Positions 24,053 to 35,326 of a stretch of DNA of 64,000 nucleotides are shown here, one piece after another. The stretch covers positions 113,939,603-114,003,602 of the forward strand of contig CM061227.1 in NCBI GenBank assembly GCA_030844895.1, in the 5' to 3' direction. The stretch comes from Ambrosia x helenae (taxonomy: Eukaryota; Streptophyta; Magnoliopsida; Asterales; Asteraceae). Under the pieces are notes generated by a model. The model searched no databases. It was not told where the DNA came from and was given only the letters and a program-made list of their open reading frames with translations. How positions within the stretch are numbered: position 1 is the stretch's first letter; every line of letters starts with the position of its first letter. The position numbers were made by a program, and so were the translations under genes.

Positions 24053-26455
24053 TTAATGCCTCTTTTTCTACCGCAGTTATTGAAATTACTTTTAATAAGA
24101 TATTTGTTGCAATTAAAAAGGTTTTATCAAAAAAAATCTTATGCACAATCTAGAAAGATAGCAATCCATTCTATCAATAAAAAAGAAGTTGCTATGCTAT
24201 AAGTAATGGAAAAAATATCTCATGAAGAATGCTCAATTACTTAGCAAGGCACGGGTAATACACCATTCCCAAACAATGTAGGGCAATGAAACTTCATGAC
24301 TTCCCTATGACCCCACTCCCTTTTTCCTATCACCCACTCACTTTAATTCATTCACTTGATTTCATTTTCGAAACGTAACTCTCGTTACACTATTTAGTAT
24401 TCTCTTTTATCTTTTTTTCTCATTACTCCATTTACCTAACCCCCGCTAAGTTGAAGTTAATGTAGATACCACGCTAGCAACAACAATTCATTTGGTTTTG
24501 ACGAAATTTTCAAGCCGAACTTGTATCTACATACAAGTTTAGCAAAAAAAAACAAAAAACAAAAGGACAGCGAAATGTTATAAAATGACTAGCCAAAAGC
24601 TAGCATCACGCGAAAAATAAATTAAATCAACCTTAGACAGTTAGACATGCTAAACCGTCTTAGAATGCTTGGGTTCAACCGTTAAGGCCATTGTATTGTG
24701 AATTTGGTTTTCGGATCAATCCTTAACAATATATAAATAGTTGATTGGTTATCTGTTTCATAAATTTTGCTTATTCGGATAATAATACCAGATTAAGTTG
24801 AACAGACTAAACAAATAATCGGTATAATGGAATAACCAAACTAAAAAGCAAAATAAATAATTTCGTATCAGTTCCGTTAGACACTTGTGAATTCATATAA
24901 GCTCGGTTGTCGATTAGTGACAAAAAAATCCGAATTGGAATTAACTAATCCTAACAAATTGAATAAGTCGAAATCTGATCTACTGAACACCCTAGTTGTA
25001 TATAACGCAACCTTCACTGTTTTATTTTTTAATGTCCTCCATGTGTTATTTTGCCCAAGCCACATGAACCATCTAATATCATTAACTCTATATATTATCT
25101 AATTATACACCTTTCATGTTAAATAAACGTTGTATTTATATAAATAACATGCCTAACTAACCTTACAAGAGTAATTAAAAGTGACATATGAATACTAGTT
25201 AAAGGTTGAGCTCAATTAATCAGATTTCTATTCAAGCTTCCAACGAGATTACCTTTAATTAGTTCATAGAAAACTCAACTTGTATGCACAAATATTTCTA
25301 AACAAAACCTCAAAAACTTCCATAACTTTTGTTGAGGAAATATGGATGAAGGAAAAAAAGCTAGATCCTTTCTTTGTAATATATTAATGATACACGCAAA
25401 TTGCAATCACCTAACATTTTTTTCATGTTCTCAAATAATCTCAGAAATTAAATGAAATTAAATGAAATTAAATAAAACATATGATAATAGTCTTATAATT
25501 GCAGCTCTCGTTCGGGGTTTATAAATTGCCGTTGGAAGTTAAATAAATGATCATATTATTGGAAAATAAGTAAGGAAATTGATGAGTACGATTTAATATT
25601 TTATTTAATGGTTGGATAATAAAGTACTTTGTAATGGTCTAGTCAAATTATCCTGATAAGTAATGTGAGAAGACATAATAAACAAGATGGTCCATAACAA
25701 AAGAAGGACCACGGTTGTATAATGTAGATCACGCGCCGGCAGTGTCGATGTGGTCTAATGAGAATCAACATTGATGAGACAGTCTCAGCCTTTCGCTTGG
25801 CTTCTCTTTCTGAATGCCACACATCTTTCTCCCATGTGGAGTGGCTTGTGAAATTGGGCATTTCCCCCTCCATCACGCCCCATAACGTTCGGCACACTGC
25901 CCCGGAGATGTTATGGATCAAAAATGGGCATGAGCGTTCTTTTTTGCACGCTGGATTTTGACGTGGATTTTCTTTTATTTTTGTAGCCAGTCAAAAGTCC
26001 CCAAAGTGAAGAATGAGACGTTGTGATACATGATCACTACATGTGGTCTTAGCAAAATCAACACTCTATTGGTTTTTTACCAATGTTTTTAAAACCCATT
26101 TAAAAGATCATTTGCCCAATATACTTGATTGAACAACCAAATTTTAAAACATTGTTTTTACAGTTTACACTATCTCACTATGTATCATGGAATAATAGTT
26201 ATACTTAACAAGTATAGCAAAAAAAAGTTGCTTTAGCGTCACTTAGGCAAACGGGTATTAACTAAGCCGTCAATAACCAGTTGTAATGGAATAACTAAAA
26301 CTCAAATAAAAATACTTTCGTCAACCACTCTCAACAGCGAAGGCTTCATCCCCCCCCCCCCCACACACACACACGCAATTAACTAGCAGGTATGGTGTTT
26401 AACGCTCTAGTAAGATGATGTGGCATGAGCCGTTAATCGACAACACCTAGTCTTA
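24053..26455. other. Intergenic, no gene seen
   Basis: The stretch is AT-rich. A C-run followed by (CA)n lies at 26350-26373. Opposed short frames at 25643-25961 have no recognisable protein and overlap each other. Confidence 0.4.
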
Positions 26456-26800
26456 GGGCTGTTTGATGACCTCTGCGCTACTATGTGTTGAACCATTAAG
26501 AGATTTGATTGGGTAAAAGGCTCTAAACCGATAAGAGGCTTGACTTAGTTCGGTCTGACTAGCTGTGGTGGAGGAGGTGGTTGTGGGTTGAGAAGGTGGT
26601 GCATGAATGATCCGCTAAGGGTTATGAGCACAAATGAATGAATAAAGGCGAAAATTTTCCATTCAACATCATTTTGAACCTTAATGGTTAAGAAACTTAT
26701 TGATTTAGATGTGTTCTGTCAGTCAAACAAACACACTTAATGCTGACTGATTCAGAGTTAGCCGCTTAATGAAATTATTAAGAGACTACCAAAAAACCTC
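26456..26800. mobile_element. PIF/Harbinger (Tourist-like) MITE
   Basis: The ends GGGCTGTTTGATGACCTC and GAGACTACCAAAAAACCTC are inverted, and TTA is duplicated at 26453-26455 and 26801-26803. It belongs to the same family as 13944-14210. Confidence 0.65.
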
Positions 26801-27190
26801 TTAGTTTTTAAACTTACTTTTTCTACTTAATTTGATGGCTAGGCCTAAACGTAAGGGTATCTTTGTTTAACGCACTTCTTATACGAGTAGAAGTAAAAAA
26901 GCGTTGTTTAACGCATTTTCTCTATAAGTAAAAGTAAAGAAGTGATATGACTGATTTAGTAATATATTCACTAAAATCATATGTACACTAATCAAATTTG
27001 TATCATAATGGAACAAAAGTGGCTATAATATCATTTGTAACATCATATTGTGTTGTTTTATGATGATAGGTTAACCTCATTGAGAGACGGTGAGTCACAA
27101 GACAACGTGTTGGTAACACCATAAGCGAACCACATATCATGTTGTTTTGTCTTGTCCACAATAGAGATACCTCGCCTCAAATATCATTAC

Positions 27191-28987
27191 TGTAACACCC
27201 CAACCGATGGCTGAATCATCGAGGTGAGACTTAGTGGTAGATTGTTCAAAGACTTCATGACACTAGATTTTGTGACAATATAGTTTAAAGATAGAATTTC
27301 ATTTATTGTCTAAAACTAGAAATACAAGTAGTTCATATAACGAAAAATACAACAACAAGAATATGATAACTTGAACTAGAGTGAGTTTCTATGTCCAATC
27401 CTAAGTAGTTTTCTTGAATGTCCTGCAATAAATATTTCCTGCAACATGTATAAAATATCCGTCAACACATAAAGCATTGGTGAGCATACTAGTTTTGACA
27501 TACGTACATAGTATAATAAAGTTTTGCTTATAGGCATATGCAAGAGAACCATACAAACGGCGACTAGCCACGAAGAATTTTGCTTAACATGACCCATGTA
27601 GGGGGCAGATAGCCAATCCTATAGCGCTATACATGCAAGGTGGGTTGTCAACTATATGAACATTTGTATGTTAGAGTAAATAATTCTACATAGCATAGCG
27701 TACAAGCATATAATAGACTTTAGATTGCGCATGATAGAATTTAGAATATGATAGACTTTAGACTAAGCATAATAGATTGTAGAGTTTAAAATTGTTTGAG
27801 TTTTGATAGTGATACATGTTGAGCCCCAAAGAATAAAGGATAAAGGGGGGACAAGTATGAACTCACCTTTGGGTGCGTCTTGATATAGTTCCAAAGATAA
27901 GTTTTGGAAGATTAAGCTTTAGCTCCGATTAACTAGAATTAAGAATTAGAGTCTTAGGTTCGAGTTTTAGATTATAGATTCACGAGAGTCATGCAAGCCT
28001 TTTAGGCAAACCAAGCACAAATTGCCTTTAGGGCAATCCGGATGGTCATGAGATTAAGTTAGACCAAGCACAAAATCATCATAGATGATTCGGATGGTAT
28101 AAGGTTAGGAATGTGAATCCATTTGATAGGTTCATGTCATAACCACTTCGCTTATGAAATAAACGTGGGTTTTGGACACGGGATTTCCCCTTTCTAGTGT
28201 GGATAAATCCGAAGCACAAGAAGGGTCAAGAGAGTTGGTAAGGTAGGGTGTAACCACAAACCTTCCAAGAATTGGTTAATAGAGTAGTAGGATTAAAGCT
28301 TGAAAGTAAACTTATAATAAATACATAATATAACTAGGAGGTTTAAGTAGAGTATGGTGACTTGTTTGGATGAGCCTTGGCTCTCCTTAGTCAACCATTA
28401 CCATACCACAAATCCATCCAATATTGAGTTATTGGTGGACTTGGTTGGTATCTCAACATTAAAAAGAATAATAGGAAAACAATCGCCTTTGAGGCCTCTT
28501 TGTGGTGCTCTATCCATTTATATTGCTGTGGAAAAGCAAGGGATAGGTCCTAGAGGTTTCTCCAAGAAGATTTGAGAAGAAAAGAAGTGAAAGATTAGAA
28601 AGAAAGGTGAAGTTTTAAGCCCAAAAACTTACTGATGCAATGCAGAAAGTTTGGCTTGAAAACTTGAAGATTAGAGAGTTTTAGAGATGAACAAATGATT
28701 AAGGAGTGGGGAAGAGGTGTATTTACAAGTGGGTTAAAGTGGTTGGGTATTAAATAGAGTTAATAGGGTGGTTAGGAGGAGATTAGGTGGAGGGTTAAGC
28801 TTGGTTGTTATGAGATGGTCCTAGTTATTCTAAGCTGCTGTGACCTCGTCCATTTAAAAAAAATAATAATAAATAAATAAAACAACGAAGCAACACAACA
28901 TTCCTTTATGTTGTATATTGTTGTAAAAAGTCAAAGAGCATATGTCACGTTTTTTTTTTCCTTTTTATTTTCTTTTTTTATATACTA

Positions 28988-29018
<31 letters not shown>

Positions 29019-29231
29019 AATAAACATAGATGTTTTTTTAAAAAAATAAAAATAAATATATATTAGGATCTTAACTAAATAAGTTTCTAAATTGATTAGG
29101 ATAAATTATATTGACGACTCGTCAAGAATTGGTATGAGTAACCTACAAGAAGCGAATAAAGGCGAACTTGGAATTTGTTAAACATAGAATTTAAAATATT
29201 TCTAAAAATAACAAAATCACGCGATGTTACA
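27191..29231 (-). mobile_element. Solo LTR related to the 1-6823 element
   Basis: On the minus strand it ends GGTTGGGGTGTTACA (27191 side), as the LTR of the first element does. On the other side it starts TGTAACATCGCG. ATTAC is repeated perfectly at 27186-27190 and 29232-29236, a 5-bp target duplication. No internal region remains, so it arose by LTR-LTR recombination. Confidence 0.82.
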
Positions 29232-29236
29232 ATTAC

Positions 29237-31130
29237 CGCGTTTTAAGCGCATTTGATGTGGATCTCATCGTAATTCCATAATAAGTGTGCTCAAGTGAGA
29301 GTGGTCATAAGATGAGTGGTCTCCTGCAAAGTCCACCCGGGCAACCAAAATCAAATCCACGAGCTCCTCTTTGGCACAACGGATAATATTAAATTCCGAA
29401 AAGCAAAACTCAAAATTAATTGACTCAAGGGATATTCTTACGACATGTTGGTGTATTAGGCGTGCTAGAAGTTATGTAATTATCTTTAATAAGAAATCAG
29501 AGGTGGAGAAAACCATGTAAGTAACAAGTCGTTCGACTTTCTATGGTTAAATAATATATCAAATTATCAAGTATAACTTCTTTTGCTAGGAAAGATAGGT
29601 GCAATTTCGACTTCATGTAATTATTTCTTTCGTTTGTTTGGTTTGTCGGTTGCTATAACTTTGCTAGGGTTGAGTGTCTTAGGGATAAAAGGCGTGAACA
29701 AAGTGTGATAGACCTCTTGCTTATTTGGGAGATGACAAATATTGTTGTTTTATCTATATCTATATCTATATATACTACATTATAAAGGAAGAAAGATGTC
29801 TACAAATGTAATTTTACATGAATTTTAAGATAGCATAGGAAAAGTCTCATGCTTAAAACCCAAATGTCATCTAATTTTTTTTTCTTTCTACCCTTCATGC
29901 AAAACCTACTTGTACACAGTATACATTCTTTTATCATAACCTCCAATTACCATTAATCTATATCTATAATCTATATTATGTTATAAAGCATTTGAGAAGG
30001 GTATAAAAAAATTAAGTAATTACTACATTTTATTAAAAAAAATTGCAATTTTATATAAAAATTTCATATATAATAAAATTATACAAAAAGGTTTCTACAC
30101 ATACAAATATATACCTATACACCTTAAAATGACTGTAACAATCAATAAAAGTCAAACTTTATGTAAAAAAATTAATTTTGTGATGCCTTTTCTTAAAAAA
30201 AAGGTGTCTGCATGAATTGGTTTACGAACTGAAACTGAACCGAACCGAAACCGGTCTTTCAAACCGGTGAAACCGGGGCCGAACCAAAACCGGTTCGGAC
30301 ACGAACCGGCACCAAACACGAACCGGTTTAGTACTTATTCGGTTCCTAGAAAAAAACGATCTGTGCACGTCTATAAAGTTCTCATGCTGGGATGTTTTAA
30401 ATGGAATGTTTTCAACTAACCTAACTTTCACTTGATTAGCTGTTGTATTGCATTCCTTTTTATCATGTGGAAAAAGTTATGGATATGCTTTTTTGCAGGT
30501 TGATTACATATGAGTCGTTCCAATCTCCTTTTAATGTGGATCTTATAAAGGTTCCTATGATTTCTTATCCTCGACAATCTTTCCATATTTGGCACTTTCA
30601 ACATATTGAGTGGGACTATTAGTATAATAATAGTTGCTAATGAGTCAAACCTCTACTTCCATTTTTTTTACCGGCATGTATGTCAAATTGCATATGGTGT
30701 ATAGAACGTAGCATGCTATCATGTCTCCTTATAGCCTTTAAAAAATTACCCCACTACGAAGCACGGGTGCTTACACACACAAAAACATACACCTTACATT
30801 TCTGTCCTGTATTGTCAGCTCCGTCGCATCACGCGGCTTAGGTAAGTAAGGAAACGACTACATCACAGCTTCTTTTACTCCATATGTCAATTTATGCACT
30901 CTCTTTTTTGGTAAAGCCTTTAGTGACAAAAGCCCTTTTCAGTATTCATTTTAGCTTTTCTAGTTGGTCAACGTTTATTACGGCAATTTCCCCCAAAATT
31001 AAAGTGTCTTTGTGTATATTAATCAGAGTCATAATAAATAAAACCGAATATAAGCTTGGTTAGCTAATAATATTAACGAATATAACACCTTTCATTTTAA
31101 CTACCATTTACATGTTGTTTAACATTATTT
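29237..31130. other. Intergenic with Helitron-like debris
   Basis: TCTATATATACTACATTATAAAGG at about 29767 and a similar string at about 29967 resemble Helitron 5' ends. GAAGCACGGGTGCTT near 30758 resembles a Helitron 3' hairpin but lacks CTAG. GGTTCGG-type minisatellite debris lies at 30220-30330. No gene was found. Confidence 0.35.
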
Positions 31131-31139
31131 TGTTTTTTA

Positions 31140-31629
31140 AAGTCTAACGAATACGATACAAGCCTCGTCATCCGGCAGTAGTTCCAAAAAAGAGAAGAAA
31201 ACCATCAAAATATGGTAACTACTACCAATGTGCATCTGACGATTGTTTCTCAATGGGTACGCCGATATGTCGATGTCGGACTTGAACGAAGAAGTTAGTC
31301 CTACTCCTACTCAACCAAAGCGGAAAGAGAAAAAACCCGTCGGTTCATTAAGCAAAAATGAATTGTGCTCTAATCTAAACGAGCACACGTTATGAAGGAA
31401 GCTAAGCTGCAAGAGTTGGTGGATGCTAAAAGAATAAGTGGAAGATTCTAGAGTGTTGATCGCGAAACAACGCAATAGTGTGAGGAGATTGACGTTTCAT
31501 AGAGACTTTGAGAGGTATACCCAACCACACAATCATCTAGAGTATGTATTGAAGAAAATCGCTATTGATCGCAAGTGTGAAATTTCTAATGCATATGACT
31601 GGTGGACATATGATTTTGGGGATATTTAG
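31140..31629 (+). pseudogene. Possible fragment of a transposon-type Myb/NAM-associated protein
   Basis: Interrupted frames read as charged, helical text: SDLNEEVSPTPTQPKRKEKK near 31270-31340, then KEAKLQELVDAKR near 31395, then DWWTYDFGDI up to the stop at 31629. This style resembles the C-terminus of NAM-associated proteins that travel with Harbinger elements. Stops interrupt it and the assignment is tentative. Confidence 0.25.
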
Positions 31630-31859
31630 TTTTTTTTATTAAATTGTCGTATTTTAATTTTTTTAGTTTGAATTTTTGTATTTTATTTTTTTAGTTTGAA
31701 TTTTGTAACCTTTCTAATTTTAATTGTTTAACTTATTTAAAAAAAAAAATACTTATGTAACGTTTGGTATGATGTAATTAAAGGGGGAATGAAATTGACC
31801 ATTACGATGAATGAAAAATAACGTGTTTGGTTGGTCAAAAGAATGAAATCTCCTATTTT

Positions 31860-33355
31860 ACAATACATTTCATTCCCTAAAAACTATTTTATATTTCCAT
31901 CCACTGCGCCATGTTTTTTTTTTAATTCCATCCATCATTCACCCTTCATTAACAACACCATAACCCACCACCACCACCCACTACCATCGTCACCACCCAC
32001 CACCGCTACCGCCACCACCGATGCCGCTACCACACACTACCGTCGTCACCACCTACCACCGTCGCTACCGCCACCAACCACTGCCACCCACTACCTTCAT
32101 TCACCCACCACCGTCGCCACCCACCACTGCCGCCATCCAACACCACCCAACGCCGCCGCTGCCGCCCACCACCGTCACTCACCACAATTTCCTATACCCA
32201 CCACTACTGCCGCCGCCTCTACCCACCACCGCCACTACTCACCTTCGTCACCCACCATCACCGCCATCACCCACCACCACGCTGCCGACACACACCACCA
32301 CCTACCATCACAACCACCAACCACCACCCACCACCACTACTCACCTTCGTCGCTCACCCACCATCATGGCCATCTGCCTTCCACCGTTACCACCACCGCC
32401 ACCCACCATCGTCACTACCACCACATTTCATCGCCACTAACCACCACCCACCACCGCCACTCACCACCGATTTTATTCCTTCGTCTTTTCCTGTCTATCC
32501 AACAATACAAAGTAATAATTTGTTTCATTCCCACATGACGACCAAACAAGACATGGAATGGTAATGATCCATTTCATTAGCTCATCATTCCATTCTCTTA
32601 TCCATTTCATTATCCCATACCATGTCTTGTTTGGTTGCAACCTGGGAATGAAACAAAGTATTACTTTAAGTTGTTTGGTAGGCAGAAAAACAAGAAGGTA
32701 TAAAATTGGTTGTGAGTGGCGGTGATGGGTGGTGATATGTGGCGGTGGTTGTGATCATGGTTTAAAAAAATGGGCGAGGTGTACGCCTCGAGGTGAAACT
32801 CTAAGCAAACGAGTTTGAGGCGCGCCTCATGGGGTTCAGATTGTACATACGCCTCTAAGGGCTAAGGCGCTGAGGTGTTTTAGACTTTTTGGGTCAATTA
32901 TTTTATTTTTGATGTGTGTTTTTGATGTTTTAGACTTTTCTAGGTCAAGTATTTTATTTTTTATAGACACGTAATTTTTATATTTATTTTTTGACCGCGG
33001 CTCGAGCTTACGCCTCGGTTCGCCTTGAGGCTCGTTTCTGTTCTTTTAAACTTTGGTTGTGATAGTGATGGGTGGAGGTGATAGTGTTGATAGTGGCATG
33101 TGGCGGTAGCGGTGGACGACGACGATGGTGGGTGGTTGCGGCGGTGGGTGGTGGTTAGTGGCGGTGATGGTGGGTAGTTGTTGATGGCGGTGATGATGGG
33201 TGGGTGATGATGGTTGGTTGTGGCAATGGTTGGTGGCGGTGGTGGTGGTGGTAATGGGTGGTGAGTTTTGGTGTTGTTAATGAAGGGTGTAAAGGGGGAT
33301 AAAATGAATAAAAAAACATGAGAGTGGATATAATGATTTTTAAAAAATGAAATGC
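31860..33355. mobile_element. Fold-back element with (CCACCG)n arms
   Basis: The left arm (about 31860-32465, CCACC-rich, containing CACCCTTCATTAACAACACC near 31939) is mirrored by the right arm (about 32690-33345, GGTGG-rich, with the complement near 33268-33290). The centre (about 32530-32640) is itself palindromic around CCATGTCTTGTTTGGT. Outer limits are not certain. Frames of 235 and 139 codons in the left arm are low-complexity His/Pro/Thr text from the triplet repeat and are not genes. Confidence 0.65.
32758..33055. mobile_element. hAT-type MITE (CATGGTTTAAAA family), 298 bp
   Basis: It starts CATGGTTTAAAA and ends TTTTAAACTTTG. The 8-bp GTTGTGAT is present on both sides (32750-32757, 33056-33063). 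The interior is made of GCCTCGAGGCG-like palindromes. It sits inside the right arm of the fold-back element. Relatives occur at 48270-48687 and in the split copy 47850-53580. Confidence 0.88.
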
Positions 33356-33412
33356 TTTATGAAATTGGGTGATTTATGTCATTAACAAAAAAAAAACACA
33401 CACAATCTTTTA

Positions 33413-33699
33413 GACTACTCGGAGTGGTGGGGGAAAGAGGGGGATGAAGCGCCATGTAGCACTTGTGGAACCCATGTGGGGGAAAAATTGTGGGGAGTGG
33501 AAGGAGGGAAGATGGGGGGAAGGAAATAATATTATATTGTGTTAAAGTTGATAAAAAAAAATCTGGCCAATCAAATGGTGCCACATCATCATCACCCCAA
33601 GCCCCACGCCAAGGACTCTGCCCCGCCCCCTCCTTCCTGCCCTCTCCACGCCACCCTGACGGTGGTGTTCCCCCTTCCCGCCCCGCACTCCGAGCACTC
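33413..33699. mobile_element. Tourist-like MITE, copy A
   Basis: The inverted ends GACTACTCGGAGTGG and GCACTCCGAGCACTC are flanked by TTA at both sides. It shares its right TTA with copy B and is homologous to it along its length. Confidence 0.75.
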
Positions 33700-33702
33700 T
33701 TA

Positions 33703-34010
33703 GACTATAAGGAGTGGGGGGGCGGGAAAGAGGGGATGAAGCGCCATGTGGCACTTGTGGGACCCTTGTGGGGGGGAAAATAATTGTGGGGAGTGGAAGG
33801 GGGGAAGAGGGGGGGAAGGAAATAATATTATATTGTGTTAAAGTTAAAAAAAAACAAAAAAAAAAAAAAACCTGACCAATAAGAAGCTGCCACCTCACCC
33901 CCACCCCAAGCCCCACGCCAGTGGCTTCCCTCCCGCCCCCCCACTCCCGCCCCCTTCCACGCCACTCTGCGGCGGTGTTCCAGCCCCTCCCGCCCCCACT
34001 CCGCATAGTC
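33703..34010. mobile_element. Tourist-like MITE, copy B
   Basis: The inverted ends GACTATAAGGAGTGGGG and CCCCACTCCGCATAGTC are flanked by TTA (33700-33702, 34011-34013). It is homologous to copy A, so this is a tandem pair with one shared target base triplet. Confidence 0.8.
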
Positions 34011-34020
34011 TTATTACTTA

Positions 34021-34251
34021 CACTGTGTTCCCGAGTTTCATTAAAGAATGGAAGAGAAAGGATCTCCCTCCTCTTCCCTTCTCTCCAATTCCTTCCAAAT
34101 TGGAAAGATTGAAAATCACACTAAAATCCTCTTTATTATCTCTCTCATTCCCTCCCTTTCCCTCCTACAAAAAACTCTGGAACACATTTTTTTCTAACTT
34201 CCTTCCCAATCCTTTCTCTTCCATCCTTTAATGAAACTCTGGAACAGAGTG
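34021..34251. mobile_element. Tourist-like MITE, different family
   Basis: CACTGTGTTCC with GAGTTTCATTAAAG and its inverse CTTTAATGAAACTC with GGAACAGAGTG form TIRs of about 40 bp. TTA is duplicated on both sides (34018-34020, 34252-34254). It lies about 160 bp upstream of the first gene's TATA-like box. Confidence 0.8.
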
Positions 34252-34411
34252 TTAGTGCAAGAATATGTGAGGTGGTAATGCCCGTTTTACGGAAATATTC
34301 TTACAGTTGATTTCCAAATGCTTTCATGTCTTCACTGTTCATCCCTGCAAAAAAATACTACAAACCAACTAATTTTTCAGAGTTTTAGAGAGAGAATCTG
34401 ACAGACTTCCC

Positions 34412-34418
34412 TATATAG
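34412..34418 (+). promoter_or_regulatory. TATA-like box of the STICHEL-like gene
   Basis: TATATAG lies in a pyrimidine/purine-rich leader, upstream of a 5' UTR that would contain a (TTA)n run (34467-34505). A probable leader intron runs from a GT at 34703 to an AG at 35290. The start site itself is not seen. Confidence 0.4.
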
Positions 34419-34464
34419 AGAGAGAAAGCTCGTGACTGCGATGGAGTGTTTATCACCCCTCCTC

Positions 34465-34503
<39 letters not shown>

Positions 34504-35326
34504 ATTATTATTATTATTATTAATATTTACTCCATCGCCTCCTCCCACCTCCATTCCCACCACATTCCTCCTCTTCACAATAAGCTCACTCACCAATACT
34601 ACTACTACACATTTATCCTCTGTTAGGGTTTTTAATATCCCCAAAAGTCTTCACAATCCCGTAATCTTCGCCCCTTTTTTAAACACTTTAGATTATTCTC
34701 AGGTACGTGTGTTTGTAGGCATTAATATTATATACACTTGTATTAATTTGTCGTTTCATACACTGTTTGTTTGTATTTACACTTCACATTGTACATTTGT
34801 ACCGTTTTTTTTAATAATATTATTATTATTATTATCATCCCCAATGTCTCTGATTTTGAGCTCCGTGAAGCTGCGTTTTCTTTTTTGTCTAACTTCCGTG
34901 AAATCAGAGTACTAATTTGTCCACCTTTGCTTCGATTATTGTTAATCTTTTACCTCATTTCGTCTTTCTTGTTGTTGTTTTATGTGAGCTCTGTTTTTGT
35001 TACAGGTGAAGAACAGAATGTGTGTTTTTGTTGTTTTGCTTTGATAATGTGAAAAGGTATCCATATTTTGCTATTTGTGTGTGTTTGTTGTTGATGTTTA
35101 TGATTGCTTTTGTGTTCTTATCTTACCATTTAGGGTTCTAAATATGAAACATATGTGAGATATTGTTTTTTTTTTTTTTACTTTATTTACTTTACATTTT
35201 AAATACTAAATTGGTTTTCTAAAAATGTGTAGATATTGGATACTGCTTTATGATTTTTGAAATGTTTTCATCACTTTTTGATATCTGTAGGGTTTATGGT
35301 TAATAAAGTGAACTAATTTGGAGATA

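Noticed and set aside
23602..24202. Overlapping frames on both strands up to 149 codons
   Set aside because: They cross a tRNA-derived SINE with a target repeat. Overlap on both strands reflects GC-rich SINE text.
31831..32538. Open frames of 235 and 139 codons, His/Pro/Thr rich
   Set aside because: They are translations of (CCACCG)n repeat in two frames of the same fold-back arm, with no domain.
34432..34644. Frames with Tyr/Ile or Asn runs
   Set aside because: (TTA)n in the 5' leader of the STICHEL-like gene; not coding.
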